Shown here: in pieces, positions 24,646-32,122 of the stretch
Numbering within the stretch: position 1 is the first letter of the stretch
Layout: each line of letters begins with the position of its first letter
Assembly (NCBI GenBank): GCA_910584495.1
Contig: CAJUAR010000018.1
Span: forward strand, 1 to 42,198
Reading direction: 5' to 3'
Source of the DNA: an uncultured Muribaculaceae bacterium
GTDB taxonomy: Bacteria; Bacteroidota; Bacteroidia; Bacteroidales; Muribaculaceae
DNA length: 42,198 nt
Made by a program: the position numbers and the translations under genes
Notes under the pieces: generated by a model
What the model was told of the DNA's origin: nothing
Database searches by the model: none
Seen by the model: only the letters and a program-made list of their open reading frames with translations

Positions 24646-25078
24646 GACGCAATATTAGAGCTTCGACAGCAAGGCGATAGCTGTCCTCGCCAAAGCCGGA
24701 AACAGAGCCGGCGCATACCGGGGCAATGACCGAGCGGCTGCGGAACTCATCGCGAGCAAAAATGTTGCTGATGTGCACTTCGACAACGGGTGCTGGAATA
24801 GCCGCTATGGCATCGGCAATTGCATATGAATAGTGGGTGTAGGCCCCGGCATTGAGGACTATGCCCATACATTCGGTGTCGAATCCGCAGCGGTGTAGGC
24901 AGTCGATGATTGCACACTCGCTATTGGACTGCTCGAAGCGCAGTTCGGCTTGTTTGCTGAAGATGTCGACGAGTCTGCTGTTTATTTCGTCGAGGGTGCG
25001 TTTGCCATAGATTTCGGGCTGACGGCGCCCCAGCAGATTGAGATTTGGACCGTTGACGACGAGAATATATTTTTTCAA
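24638..25078 (-). CDS. aroQ: 3-dehydroquinate dehydratase, type II
   Basis: This shikimate-pathway enzyme dehydrates 3-dehydroquinate to 3-dehydroshikimate in the cytoplasm. Its 146 residues are the usual length for the small dodecameric type II enzyme. The active-site lid and Tyr are in NGPNLNLLGRRQPEIYG (9-25, Tyr24). SNSECAIID (51-59) replaces the more usual SNxEG version, a Gly-to-Cys change beside the conserved Glu54. LNAGAYTHYSYAIADA (75-90) binds substrate, and the general acid His102 lies in EVHISNIFARDEFR. The gene overlaps mrp by 4 bases upstream and the glycosyltransferase gene by 8 bases downstream. Confidence 0.94.
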   Translation of the reverse strand: MKKYILVVNGPNLNLLGRRQPEIYGKRTLDEINSRLVDIFSKQAELRFEQSNSECAIIDCLHRCGFDTECMGIVLNAGAYTHYSYAIADAIAAIPAPVVEVHISNIFARDEFRSRSVIAPVCAGSVSGFGEDSYRLAVEALILRHG

Positions 25079-26175
25079 TGTACTTGTACTTTTTCTGTTG
25101 GAGGAAGGTTGTTGTTGCGGCGGTCGACAGCATCAATCACCTCGTGGGCAAGATGCAGGAAAGCCTGCGACGTTGCGGTGGGCTCGAGGGTGATGGGCCG
25201 GCCGTTGTCGTTGTGTTCGCCAATTCCGGCAACAAGCGGCAGACGTGCCAGTATGGGCACCGAATAGTCGCGGGCAAGAGCGTCGACATCTTCGTCATTT
25301 CCGAATAGATAGTATTTTTCTTCGGGATGGGCTTCGGGAGTGAACCACGCCATGTTGTCGACAATGCCCAGCACGGGCACGTTAATTTTGTCGTCGCGGA
25401 ACATGGCAATGCCTTTTCGGGCATCGGCAATGGCCACACGTTGGGGCGTGGTGACAACAATGGAGCCTGTGATACCCACCGTCTGGACAAGAGTCAGGTG
25501 AATGTCGCTGGTGCCCGGAGGCATGTCGATTAGGAAATAGTCCAGTTCGCCCCAGTCGGCCTGCTCAATGAGCTGGCGCAGAGCGTTGGAAGCCATTGCA
25601 CCTCGCCATACGGCAGCACTGTCGGGGTCGATCAGGAATCCGATTGACAGGATTTTGACACCGTACTGCACTGCCGGGATTATAAGGTCGCGGCCGTCGA
25701 CGTTGTGCATAAACAGCTGGCTGCCTTCCAGCCCGAACATTTTGGGAATCGATGGGCCGAATATGTCGGCATCGAGGAGGCCCACTTTGTATCCTTCGGC
25801 GGCGAGAGCCACAGCAAGGTTTGCCGCCACGGTGCTTTTACCCACACCTCCTTTGCCCGACGATACGGCGATGATGTTTTTCACGCCGGGAAGCACAGGG
25901 GCTTTTTTTGGTGCGGGGGCTCCGTTACGCACAGCGTGATTTACAACGACATTTGCATGAGGGGCCTGGATTTTGATTGCTGCTTCGGCGGCTTTTAGCA
26001 GCGAGGCGCGGAAGGGGTCGGTGGCTTTGTCGAAGACAATAGTGAAGCTCACATTCTGTCCGTCGATGCGTATGTCGTCGGCAAGCATGTCCAGTTCCAC
26101 AATGTTTTTGCCGCTGCCGGGATAGCGGACTGTTTTGAGGGCCTCAGTGATAAGGGCCGGATATAGAGGATCCAT
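25075..26175 (-). CDS. mrp: Mrp/NBP35-type P-loop ATPase (iron-sulfur carrier family)
   Basis: This 366-residue cytoplasmic P-loop ATPase of the Mrp/ApbC family is linked to iron-sulfur cluster carriage. The N-terminal MIP18-like (DUF59) domain spans about 1-85. The deviant Walker A motif SSGKGGVGKST is at 105-115, followed by LLDADIFGPSIPKMFG and the switch region DYFLIDMPPGTSDIHL. The C-terminal CxxC that bridges the cluster in many homologues is absent: the equivalent segment reads VDNMAWFTPEAHPEEKYY. That is as I recall for Bacteroidetes members, so the assignment stands but cluster binding is uncertain. It begins 31 bases after trmB and overlaps aroQ by 4. Confidence 0.92.
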   Translation of the reverse strand: MDPLYPALITEALKTVRYPGSGKNIVELDMLADDIRIDGQNVSFTIVFDKATDPFRASLLKAAEAAIKIQAPHANVVVNHAVRNGAPAPKKAPVLPGVKNIIAVSSGKGGVGKSTVAANLAVALAAEGYKVGLLDADIFGPSIPKMFGLEGSQLFMHNVDGRDLIIPAVQYGVKILSIGFLIDPDSAAVWRGAMASNALRQLIEQADWGELDYFLIDMPPGTSDIHLTLVQTVGITGSIVVTTPQRVAIADARKGIAMFRDDKINVPVLGIVDNMAWFTPEAHPEEKYYLFGNDEDVDALARDYSVPILARLPLVAGIGEHNDNGRPITLEPTATSQAFLHLAHEVIDAVDRRNNNLPPTEKVQVH

Positions 26176-26206
26176 ATAGATATGTCGGTTATAGTCGTTT
26201 TGTTGG

Positions 26207-26983
26207 TTAATCGTTTGTCATTTGGTCGGGCATCTGGATGTAACCACGCGAATAGCTGCGGTATGTGTCGCGTTCCAGAGCCTCAGCTTCTGGAGGTTCG
26301 GAAAGTGTGTCGTTTGCACCATCGAAGCTCATGTCGATATATTTGATGGTGAGACCTCGGTCGAGCCACTGTTGTTCGTAGTGCGTGCGGATGTCGACCA
26401 GCGGATGCCCTGCTTCGTAGGCTGAATATATGTCGGAGCAGCTTTCTTTTACTGTCAGCTTGTTGTGGCATGCCATCATGCCTGTGTATTCGTAGAGGAA
26501 GGGGCTGTCGCTCTTCAGCATCACTGTGCCATTAGGGGCAAGCAAGCGTCGGTACATGGACATCATTCGTGTGCCTGTGAGGCGTTTGTTGGCTTTCTTC
26601 ATCTGCGGGTCGGGGAATGTTATCCATATCTGGGCAATCTCGCCCGGGTCAAAGAAATGCTCGAGCAGTTCTATGCTGGTGCGCAGGAATGCAACATTTG
26701 TCATGCCTTTGCGCAAAGCTTCGGTGGCCCCGCTCCAGATGCGTGCCCCTTTTATGTCGATTCCAATAAAGTTCCGGTCGGGAAAACGTTGAGCCAGACC
26801 GACGGAGTATTCTCCTTTTCCGCAGCCCAGTTCCACGGTGATGGGGTTGTCATTGCCGAAAAAGTCGCATGCCCATTTTCCTTTGAGGGGAAAAACTTCG
26901 GTTTCGACACGGCGGAAGGGGTACTGGAGCACTAAGGGGTTTGTTTCCAGCTCGCTGAATTTACGCAGTTTGTTTTTACCCAT
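26207..26983 (-). CDS. trmB: tRNA (guanine-N7-)-methyltransferase
   Basis: This SAM-dependent enzyme forms m7G at position 46 of tRNAs. It has 258 residues, slightly longer than the typical 210-240 because of a C-terminal extension. The SAM-binding motif is TVELGCGKGEYSVGLA (about 49-64), followed by FIGIDIKGARIWSGA, and the catalytic family motif is ITFPDPQMKKANKRL (FPDPxxKK). The start overlaps the 3' end of the LRR gene by 8 bases, so it has no promoter of its own and depends on read-through from the surface-protein gene upstream. mrp follows at 31 bases. Confidence 0.94.
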   Translation of the reverse strand: MGKNKLRKFSELETNPLVLQYPFRRVETEVFPLKGKWACDFFGNDNPITVELGCGKGEYSVGLAQRFPDRNFIGIDIKGARIWSGATEALRKGMTNVAFLRTSIELLEHFFDPGEIAQIWITFPDPQMKKANKRLTGTRMMSMYRRLLAPNGTVMLKSDSPFLYEYTGMMACHNKLTVKESCSDIYSAYEAGHPLVDIRTHYEQQWLDRGLTIKYIDMSFDGANDTLSEPPEAEALERDTYRSYSRGYIQMPDQMTND

Positions 26984-28337
26984 GTCGTAAAATCTTGATT
27001 GTGGCGCATTTGCCGTTGCATAGCACCACGTGCACTAAAATGATTTGTGTTTGGAGTGTTTCGAGCGATACCGAGGCCGATGGCGCACAGGGCAAAAGAG
27101 TTGCGAGCACGCGTCCTGCAAGGTCGGCAAGCTGCAGTTGTGCAATGTCGGCCCCCGAGGCTTCGACAACGAGGGTGTTGCCATGTAGGGCAGCCGCTAT
27201 GATAGTCTCGTCGGCTATTGGAAGCCGCACCGAACCATTGTCGGATATGATAACGTTGAAATCCTGCCACTGGTTTGCGGCACGAAAACTTTCTTGCATA
27301 TTTTCGGCCACGGCGAGATTGACTTTTGATGCATCGATACCTTCCCACACGTCATCGCCCGTTTCGGGAACAGTGGTCAATGTTCCGGCTTCGATTGTTT
27401 GGAGAGCTGTGTTGCCGTCCATGGCGTGGTTTCCTACCGATGCAAGGCTCGAGGGAAGAGTAATTTTTTCGATACGCGATGCCCCTTTCAGACAGTATTC
27501 GCCCATGTGTTGCAAGCCTTCGGGGAGAATGAGTTCGCCTTCTATGCCTGCGCCTTTGAGCGAATAGGGCGGCAGCGAATCAGTGCCCTGAGACAACGAT
27601 ATTTCTGAAAGGTGTATGCAGTCGAAAAACGAGCCTTTGGCAATGTGCGAACCGGAGGCAAGAACAGCGTTTTGCAAGCCTGAGGAGACGAAGGCATGCT
27701 CGCCAATTGAGCATGGAGTGGCAGGGAATTCAAAATTTTCGAGAGCTTCGCAGCCCGCAAAGGCCCGAGGTCCGATTGTCGCTGCCGAGCCTGATCCGGT
27801 GATGGTGCTGAGCTGTCGGCACCCGCTGAAAGAAGCTTCGCCTATGTTTTTGACATCGGCGCAATGAACCTGTTTCAGAGCCTGACAGTCCTTGAAAGCA
27901 TATCCGGCAGAGAGGTCGATGTGGTTGAGCACAGCGAGTTCCAGCGCAGGACATGCAGCAAAGGCTCCCATGCCAAGAGTGCTTCCGCCGGGAATGACAA
28001 TGCTTTTCAGCGCAGACCCCATAAAGGCTCCGGTTCCTATTATCAGCGGCTGAGCCGGTAGGTTGATGACTTCGATGTTATTGTCAGCAAAGGTGCCGTC
28101 GGCAATAGCGGCATCGACAATGCTGCAGTCCGAAAGATCGAGCGTGCGCAGCGAACCAAGGCTGTCTGCAATATATTTCAGGTCGTCTTGGTTGATTAAG
28201 CCTTTGACAGTCAGGCTTTCAATACTCTCTGCGGGCTTGCTGACGGTCGAGGCAAGCTGTCCGGGATTTGTGGATATTTCCAGACCCCAAACAGCGGGAT
28301 AAAGCAGCGCAAGCAAGATGGTGATGAGAGTTCGCAT
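26976..28337 (-). CDS. Exported BspA-like leucine-rich repeat protein
   Basis: This is a 453-residue exported protein of BspA-type (LRR_5) repeats, a family of surface or secreted proteins in Bacteroidales. The signal peptide is MRTLITILLALLYPAVWG. About nine repeats of roughly 22-23 residues run through 75-345, with pieces such as IGTGAFMGSALKSIVIPGG, IGEASFSGCRQLSTI, IGPRAFAGCEALENFEFP, IGEHAFVSSGLQNAVL and VGNHAMDGNTALQTIE. The C-terminus (GRVLATLLPC...CATIKILRHG) resembles a worn type IX sorting domain. A longer reading starts at 28358, but the promoter at 28345-28377 lies across it, so the ATG at 28337 is preferred and the mRNA may be almost leaderless. It heads an operon of housekeeping genes, which is unusual. 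Confidence 0.83.
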   Translation of the reverse strand: MRTLITILLALLYPAVWGLEISTNPGQLASTVSKPAESIESLTVKGLINQDDLKYIADSLGSLRTLDLSDCSIVDAAIADGTFADNNIEVINLPAQPLIIGTGAFMGSALKSIVIPGGSTLGMGAFAACPALELAVLNHIDLSAGYAFKDCQALKQVHCADVKNIGEASFSGCRQLSTITGSGSAATIGPRAFAGCEALENFEFPATPCSIGEHAFVSSGLQNAVLASGSHIAKGSFFDCIHLSEISLSQGTDSLPPYSLKGAGIEGELILPEGLQHMGEYCLKGASRIEKITLPSSLASVGNHAMDGNTALQTIEAGTLTTVPETGDDVWEGIDASKVNLAVAENMQESFRAANQWQDFNVIISDNGSVRLPIADETIIAAALHGNTLVVEASGADIAQLQLADLAGRVLATLLPCAPSASVSLETLQTQIILVHVVLCNGKCATIKILRHG

Positions 28338-28344
28338 AGCAAGG

Positions 28345-28377
28345 GCAAAGGTACGCAAAAACTACTAAAATTCAAAA
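28345..28377 (-). promoter_or_regulatory. Promoter of the LRR-trmB-mrp-aroQ operon
   Basis: Minus strand: TTTTG (28377-28373), exactly 19 bases, then TACCTTTGC (28353-28345), a near-perfect match to the Bacteroidetes consensus. Its end is 7 bases from the ATG at 28337, so transcription should begin at or just before the start codon. Confidence 0.7.
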
Positions 28378-28599
28378 TGAACTGAGGATTGCATTTTTTA
28401 TGGATATATTCGGTCGAGGATTATAGTTTTTTCATTAACTTTAGGAGCATGGTTATCGAAACGGAAACAGAAAAGTTACAAGATTGTTACAACTCTAAAA
28501 AGTATGTAAAAAATACAAACATACGTCAACAAAAACAGCTTTTGCGAGTTTATATAGCAGTAATTGAAAATAAACAACCACACTAAAGCACTCACTGCA

Positions 28600-28956
28600 A
28601 TGATAACAAAAAAAGTCATAGAGACGCTCTACCAGAAATATAAGAAACTACCGCCGGCGCCCGATTATTTGGACATGCCACTGTTGTTCGACTATGCAGC
28701 CAAGCATCACAAAATCACAATCGATATGGATGGACCGGTCGACACGTTGAAGATCAACAGCATCGACCCATCATCACCCTTCCACAGCATAGCGCTGGAG
28801 AGGATACATGCCATAGTGCCTTTTGAGGAGTGGGTGGCCATAGTGCTTCATTCGTCGATAATATTTCTCAATCGCAATTCGTCGAAGGTCAGCGTTCATG
28901 TTCGCACCGAAGCACCGTCGCTTATGGAGCGTTTAAAGGGCATTTTGGGTAAGTGA
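28600..28956 (+). CDS. Conserved-looking small protein, unknown function
   Basis: I do not recognise this protein. It has 118 residues from ATG 28600 (MITKKVIETLYQKYKKLPP); the frame also opens at a TTG 36 bases earlier. It has no signal peptide or membrane segment. It has a basic helical N-terminus, a central FHSIALERIHAIVPFEEWVAIVLHSSIIFLN segment (quoted here only as a region, about 63-93) and a basic C-terminus (MERLKGILGK). A promoter was not found; TAACTTTAG near 28436 is a poor match without an upstream element. It stands alone between the divergent LRR operon and the convergent recO gene, whose end is 9 bases away. Confidence 0.6.
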   Translation: MITKKVIETLYQKYKKLPPAPDYLDMPLLFDYAAKHHKITIDMDGPVDTLKINSIDPSSPFHSIALERIHAIVPFEEWVAIVLHSSIIFLNRNSSKVSVHVRTEAPSLMERLKGILGK

Positions 28957-28965
28957 TTTGCAAAG

Positions 28966-29676
28966 TCAGCACATTTGCCGCAGAACATCGAGGCTTTTAA
29001 GCGAATTAAGCGCGGTGTGGTGTAAAGAATAATATTCAATGATGATGTCTAGAGCACGGTTGCGGCTATTGCGGTCCAGCCGTATTTTTTTGCTGCCCGG
29101 CCGCATGCTTGCCAATGCGGCCATAATGCGGCTGTCGTTGCTGTCTAGAAATGATGAGTGAAGAGGTGGCGAGGCCCTGAATATGCCCTCGCGCAAATCG
29201 AACACGAAGCCTGCGGCATAAGTGGCAAAGTCGGGCTCTATGCCGGCAAAGGCACTCAGATGCATAAGGAACAGAATGTGGAACTGAGCCAGGGGAGTGC
29301 CTTGAAGAGTGGGAAGCATGCGGGCGGCATCGAACAGGTAATCGGTCAATGCCTGGTCGGGTTCGCTGCGCCGCAGCAGAAGGTCGAGAATTTCGGCAAG
29401 GAATATAGCCATGGGAGTGGCAGCAATATTGGCAGGGGCCACAAACATGGGGGTTATCGAGCGTATGGTCTGCACCTCGTGCGCGATGTTGACATTGGCA
29501 AATCCTTCGAACAGAGTCATCGGCGATGTGAGTGCGCGGCGGCGAGCAGCTTCGCGGCTTTTGCCGGCCGGCATGGCAAAAGTGAGACGGCCGTGCTGCC
29601 GCGACCATGCGGACACAAGGCAGCGGCTGTCGCTCACCTTCACTGTTCTCATAGCCATGCATTGCAGATGTTCCAT
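28966..29676 (-). CDS. recO: DNA repair protein RecO
   Basis: This cytoplasmic recombination mediator works with RecR (and RecF) to load RecA onto SSB-coated DNA. It has 236 residues from MEHLQCMAMRTVKV; a longer reading from 29757 runs through the promoter and is rejected. The N-terminal OB-fold region carries SRQHGRLTFAMPAGKSREAA (about 24-43). The C-terminal helical domain shows MAIFLAEILDLLLRRSEPD, a QFHILFLMHLSAFAGIEPD region, GFVFDLREGIF and the end LHHTALNSLKSLDVLRQM, which is typical of Bacteroidetes RecO. No zinc-binding cysteine cluster is present. It is monocistronic, with its own promoter at 29696-29727. Confidence 0.85.
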   Translation of the reverse strand: MEHLQCMAMRTVKVSDSRCLVSAWSRQHGRLTFAMPAGKSREAARRRALTSPMTLFEGFANVNIAHEVQTIRSITPMFVAPANIAATPMAIFLAEILDLLLRRSEPDQALTDYLFDAARMLPTLQGTPLAQFHILFLMHLSAFAGIEPDFATYAAGFVFDLREGIFRASPPLHSSFLDSNDSRIMAALASMRPGSKKIRLDRNSRNRALDIIIEYYSLHHTALNSLKSLDVLRQMC

Positions 29677-29695
29677 CTTTCCTTTTTTAAGTTGT

Positions 29696-29727
29696 GCAAA
29701 AGTAATACAATATTTTCTGCCATGCAA
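29696..29727 (-). promoter_or_regulatory. Promoter of recO
   Basis: Minus strand: TTGC (29727-29724), exactly 19 bases, then TACTTTTGC (29704-29696). It gives a leader of about 15 bases before ATG 29676. Confidence 0.6.
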
Positions 29728-29788
29728 CAATGCGGCAACTCTGCGCATGAAAGACACAGGGTTGCCGTGCGGTTATGGATTGGAATTG

Positions 29789-30343
29789 TTATTTCACCAT
29801 GGCTCCCGACGAGGGCTTGCGAGGGTGGTTTGTCCGGGTTTCTTTTCGGCGCACATATTGAACGAGGCGGTTTAGCCAACCTTGGTTAAGATTTGCAAAG
29901 AATTGCTCGCCCGGGGTTTTGCCTTTGATCGACAAGGCCGAGACAACGTAGAGCTTACCCGGTTTCTCGACATATAGAACCCAGGCATGGACAAAAGAAA
30001 ATTTTTGGTCGGAGTTTTTAATCTGTGCTTCGCCTTCCCATGTTATGCGGCCCACACGGTCGCCTTTCGGGGGTATGGCTTCGAGCACGCGTGCGTGCGC
30101 CGTATATCGGTCGGCGTTGATGGTGAATTCCTCTTTGCTGTATAGGTGCGGGTCGTTGACTTGCGGGTCGAGAGGTTCGGCATCTGATATTTCGCGGGCA
30201 TAGCGGTCGATGTCGGCAATATTTATAAGATAGGGCCACACTTGTTCGGCCGAGAGGTCGTTGGCAGCTACGTGGGCTTCGATGTTGAAGTCGGCTTCTG
30301 ACACATTGTAGTGTCCAGGCCAGATAATTCTGTCGGTAATCAT
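29789..30343 (-). CDS. SRPBCC (START/polyketide-cyclase-like) protein
   Basis: This is a 184-residue cytoplasmic protein with the SRPBCC/Bet v1-like fold, a helix-grip domain with a hydrophobic ligand pocket. The domain begins with ADFNIEAHVAANDLSAEQVWPYLIN (as a region, about 14-38), where the first helix and the Trp-Pro are typical. It continues with DRVGRITWEGEA and FVHAWVLYVEKPGKLYVVS and ends in a long helix (EQFFANLNQGWLNRLVQYV), followed by a basic tail (RRKETRTNHPRK). An alternative start 24 bases upstream (MKKTKTYN, 30367) is possible. Its ligand and role are unknown. It lies downstream of gapA, from which the terminator at 30397-30430 separates it. Confidence 0.72.
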   Translation of the reverse strand: MITDRIIWPGHYNVSEADFNIEAHVAANDLSAEQVWPYLINIADIDRYAREISDAEPLDPQVNDPHLYSKEEFTINADRYTAHARVLEAIPPKGDRVGRITWEGEAQIKNSDQKFSFVHAWVLYVEKPGKLYVVSALSIKGKTPGEQFFANLNQGWLNRLVQYVRRKETRTNHPRKPSSGAMVK

Positions 30344-30396
30344 ATTGTATGTTTTTGTTTTCTTCATTACAACACGCGCAGGCCCCGGAAAGTTGC

Positions 30397-30430
30397 AAAA
30401 AAAACCGAGCCTCGGCAGAGACTCGGTTTT
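30397..30430 (-). terminator. Intrinsic terminator of gapA
   Basis: On the minus strand AAAACCGAG (30430-30422) pairs with CTCGGTTTT (30409-30401) across a 12-base loop, and the T-run extends to 30397 (eight T in all). It lies 22 bases after the gapA stop codon. Confidence 0.85.
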
Positions 30431-30452
30431 AGGTTTATAATCTTTGTGTAGA

Positions 30453-31463
30453 TTAAGCGTTCTTGCGAACCATTGTGGCGATGAGATCGAGCACTTTGTT
30501 GGAGTAGCCGATTTCGTTGTCGTACCACGAAACAACTTTGACGAAGGTAGGAGTCAGCTGGATACCGGCCTTTGCGTCGAAGATAGAAGTGCGAACGTCG
30601 CCGAGGAAGTCGCTCGAAACGACAGCTTCGTCGGTGTAGCCGAGGATGCCTTTGAGTTCGCCTTCGGCAGCTTCTTTCATAGCGGCGCAGATTTCGTCGT
30701 ATGTAGCGGGCTTGGCGAGGTTGACGGTGAGGTCAACAACAGAAACGTCGAGGGTGGGGACACGCATCGACATGCCGGTGAGCTTGCCGTTGAGTTCGGG
30801 GATTACTTTACCTACAGCCTTTGCAGCACCGGTCGACGAGGGGATGATGTTGCCGGAAGCAGCACGGCCGCCGCGCCAGTCTTTCATGGAAGGACCGTCG
30901 ACGGTTTTCTGAGTGGCGGTAGTGGAGTGAACGGTGGTCATGAGGCCTTCAACGATGCCAAATTTGTCGTGGAGAACTTTGGCGATAGGAGCGAGGCAGT
31001 TTGTGGTGCAGGAAGCGTTCGAAACGAACTGAGTTCCCTTAACGTAAGATTCGTTGTTTACGCCGCAAACGAACATGGGGGTGTCGTCTTTGGAAGGAGC
31101 GGACATAACAACATATTTAGCGCCGGCTTCGATGTGGCCCTGAGCTTTTTCTTTGGTGAGGAAAAGACCGGTAGATTCAACCACGTATTCAGCACCTACA
31201 GCACCCCAAGCGATTTCGGCAGGGTTCTTGCAAGCGGTAACGCGGATGTGTTTGCCGTTGACGATGAGTTCGCTTTTTTCGAGATCGTAGTCAACAGTGC
31301 CTTCGAATTTGCCATGCATTGTGTCGAATTTGAGCATGTATGCCATGTAGTCTACGGGGAGAAGGTCGTTGATGGCAACAACTTCGATGTCGTCGCGTTT
31401 TGTGGAAGCACGGAAGACGAAGCGACCGATGCGGCCAAAGCCATTGATACCAATTTTAGTCAT
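30453..31463 (-). CDS. gapA: Glyceraldehyde-3-phosphate dehydrogenase, type I
   Basis: This glycolytic enzyme oxidises and phosphorylates glyceraldehyde 3-phosphate to 1,3-bisphosphoglycerate with NAD+. It has 336 residues, full length for the family. The NAD-binding start is IGINGFGRIGRFVFR (4-18), and Asp33 in AINDLL favours NAD+. The catalytic Cys152 lies in SNASCTTNCLAP (148-159), and the phosphate-site region is HSTTATQKTVDGPSMKDWR. The substrate loop carries GAAKAVGKVIPELNGKLTG, and the C-terminal domain has SWYDNEIGYSNKVLDL. The gene stands alone between a clear terminator and a 154-base upstream gap, in which TAATTTTGC (31555-31547, minus) is a likely -7 element. Confidence 0.97.
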   Translation of the reverse strand: MTKIGINGFGRIGRFVFRASTKRDDIEVVAINDLLPVDYMAYMLKFDTMHGKFEGTVDYDLEKSELIVNGKHIRVTACKNPAEIAWGAVGAEYVVESTGLFLTKEKAQGHIEAGAKYVVMSAPSKDDTPMFVCGVNNESYVKGTQFVSNASCTTNCLAPIAKVLHDKFGIVEGLMTTVHSTTATQKTVDGPSMKDWRGGRAASGNIIPSSTGAAKAVGKVIPELNGKLTGMSMRVPTLDVSVVDLTVNLAKPATYDEICAAMKEAAEGELKGILGYTDEAVVSSDFLGDVRTSIFDAKAGIQLTPTFVKVVSWYDNEIGYSNKVLDLIATMVRKNA

Positions 31464-31617
31464 AGCTATATAAATTATTTTGGGGTTGTAAATGTGTTTC
31501 TATGTTGCTGATAACGGATGGAAGAGCCGTTGGTTTTTTTACCGCCGCAAAATTAATGAAAAATTTCGGTAATTCCATATTTTTTGCCATTTTTTATTTG
31601 CTTTTTCACTCTCTTTA

Positions 31618-32118
31618 TCAGAATCTCACGCTGAAGTCTTGTCGGGGCAGGGAATGTTTGGCTACAGCCACAAAGCGTGAATGGCAGTTGTCGAATGTCA
31701 TGCCGAAAGTCATGGACTCCTTCCACAGACGGCGTGTGCGCCCCGAATTGTTGTCGAGGAGCACGAGATGTGGAAAACTCTGTTTGTCGGAGTTTGGAAT
31801 TTCAATGTCAACTTTGCCCATGGCAATAATCATTTCGGCATTTTCCGGGTCGACAAAACGCACCATAGGCATGGCAAATTTCACGGCTTGTCGTGCCGAC
31901 GGCATGCCAAGGATAGCTACAGTGGCCGGCCTGATGGCAAGGCTTATTCGGAATACGAGCCGTTCGTTGTCGGTGCTCAGACGTCGGTAGGCATAGTAGC
32001 CGTGTTCCTGGTGGAGTGTCTCGGTGATGAAGCGGTAGGCAAAAGGCGAATGGATGCCGAATCCCCGTTTATGGCGGAATCCTGCAATCAACTCTTTTAT
32101 TTTGCCGGTGAGTTTCAT
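31618..32118 (-). CDS. Small Bacteroidetes protein related to a SAM-methyltransferase-like family
   Basis: This 166-residue cytoplasmic protein starts at MKLTGKIKELIAGF; the longer reading from 32163 overlaps the YfhO gene. The N-terminus KRGFGIHSPFAYRFI (about 18-32) and GYYAYRRL match a Bacteroidetes family of about 230-250 residues that is usually annotated as SAM-dependent methyltransferases. This copy is shorter, and its middle keeps only a weak VAILGMPSARQAVKFA strand-helix with no clear GxGxG loop. Catalytic activity is therefore doubtful. It follows YfhO after 4 bases and is the last gene of that unit. Confidence 0.6.
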   Translation of the reverse strand: MKLTGKIKELIAGFRHKRGFGIHSPFAYRFITETLHQEHGYYAYRRLSTDNERLVFRISLAIRPATVAILGMPSARQAVKFAMPMVRFVDPENAEMIIAMGKVDIEIPNSDKQSFPHLVLLDNNSGRTRRLWKESMTFGMTFDNCHSRFVAVAKHSLPRQDFSVRF

Positions 32119-32122
32119 TGTG

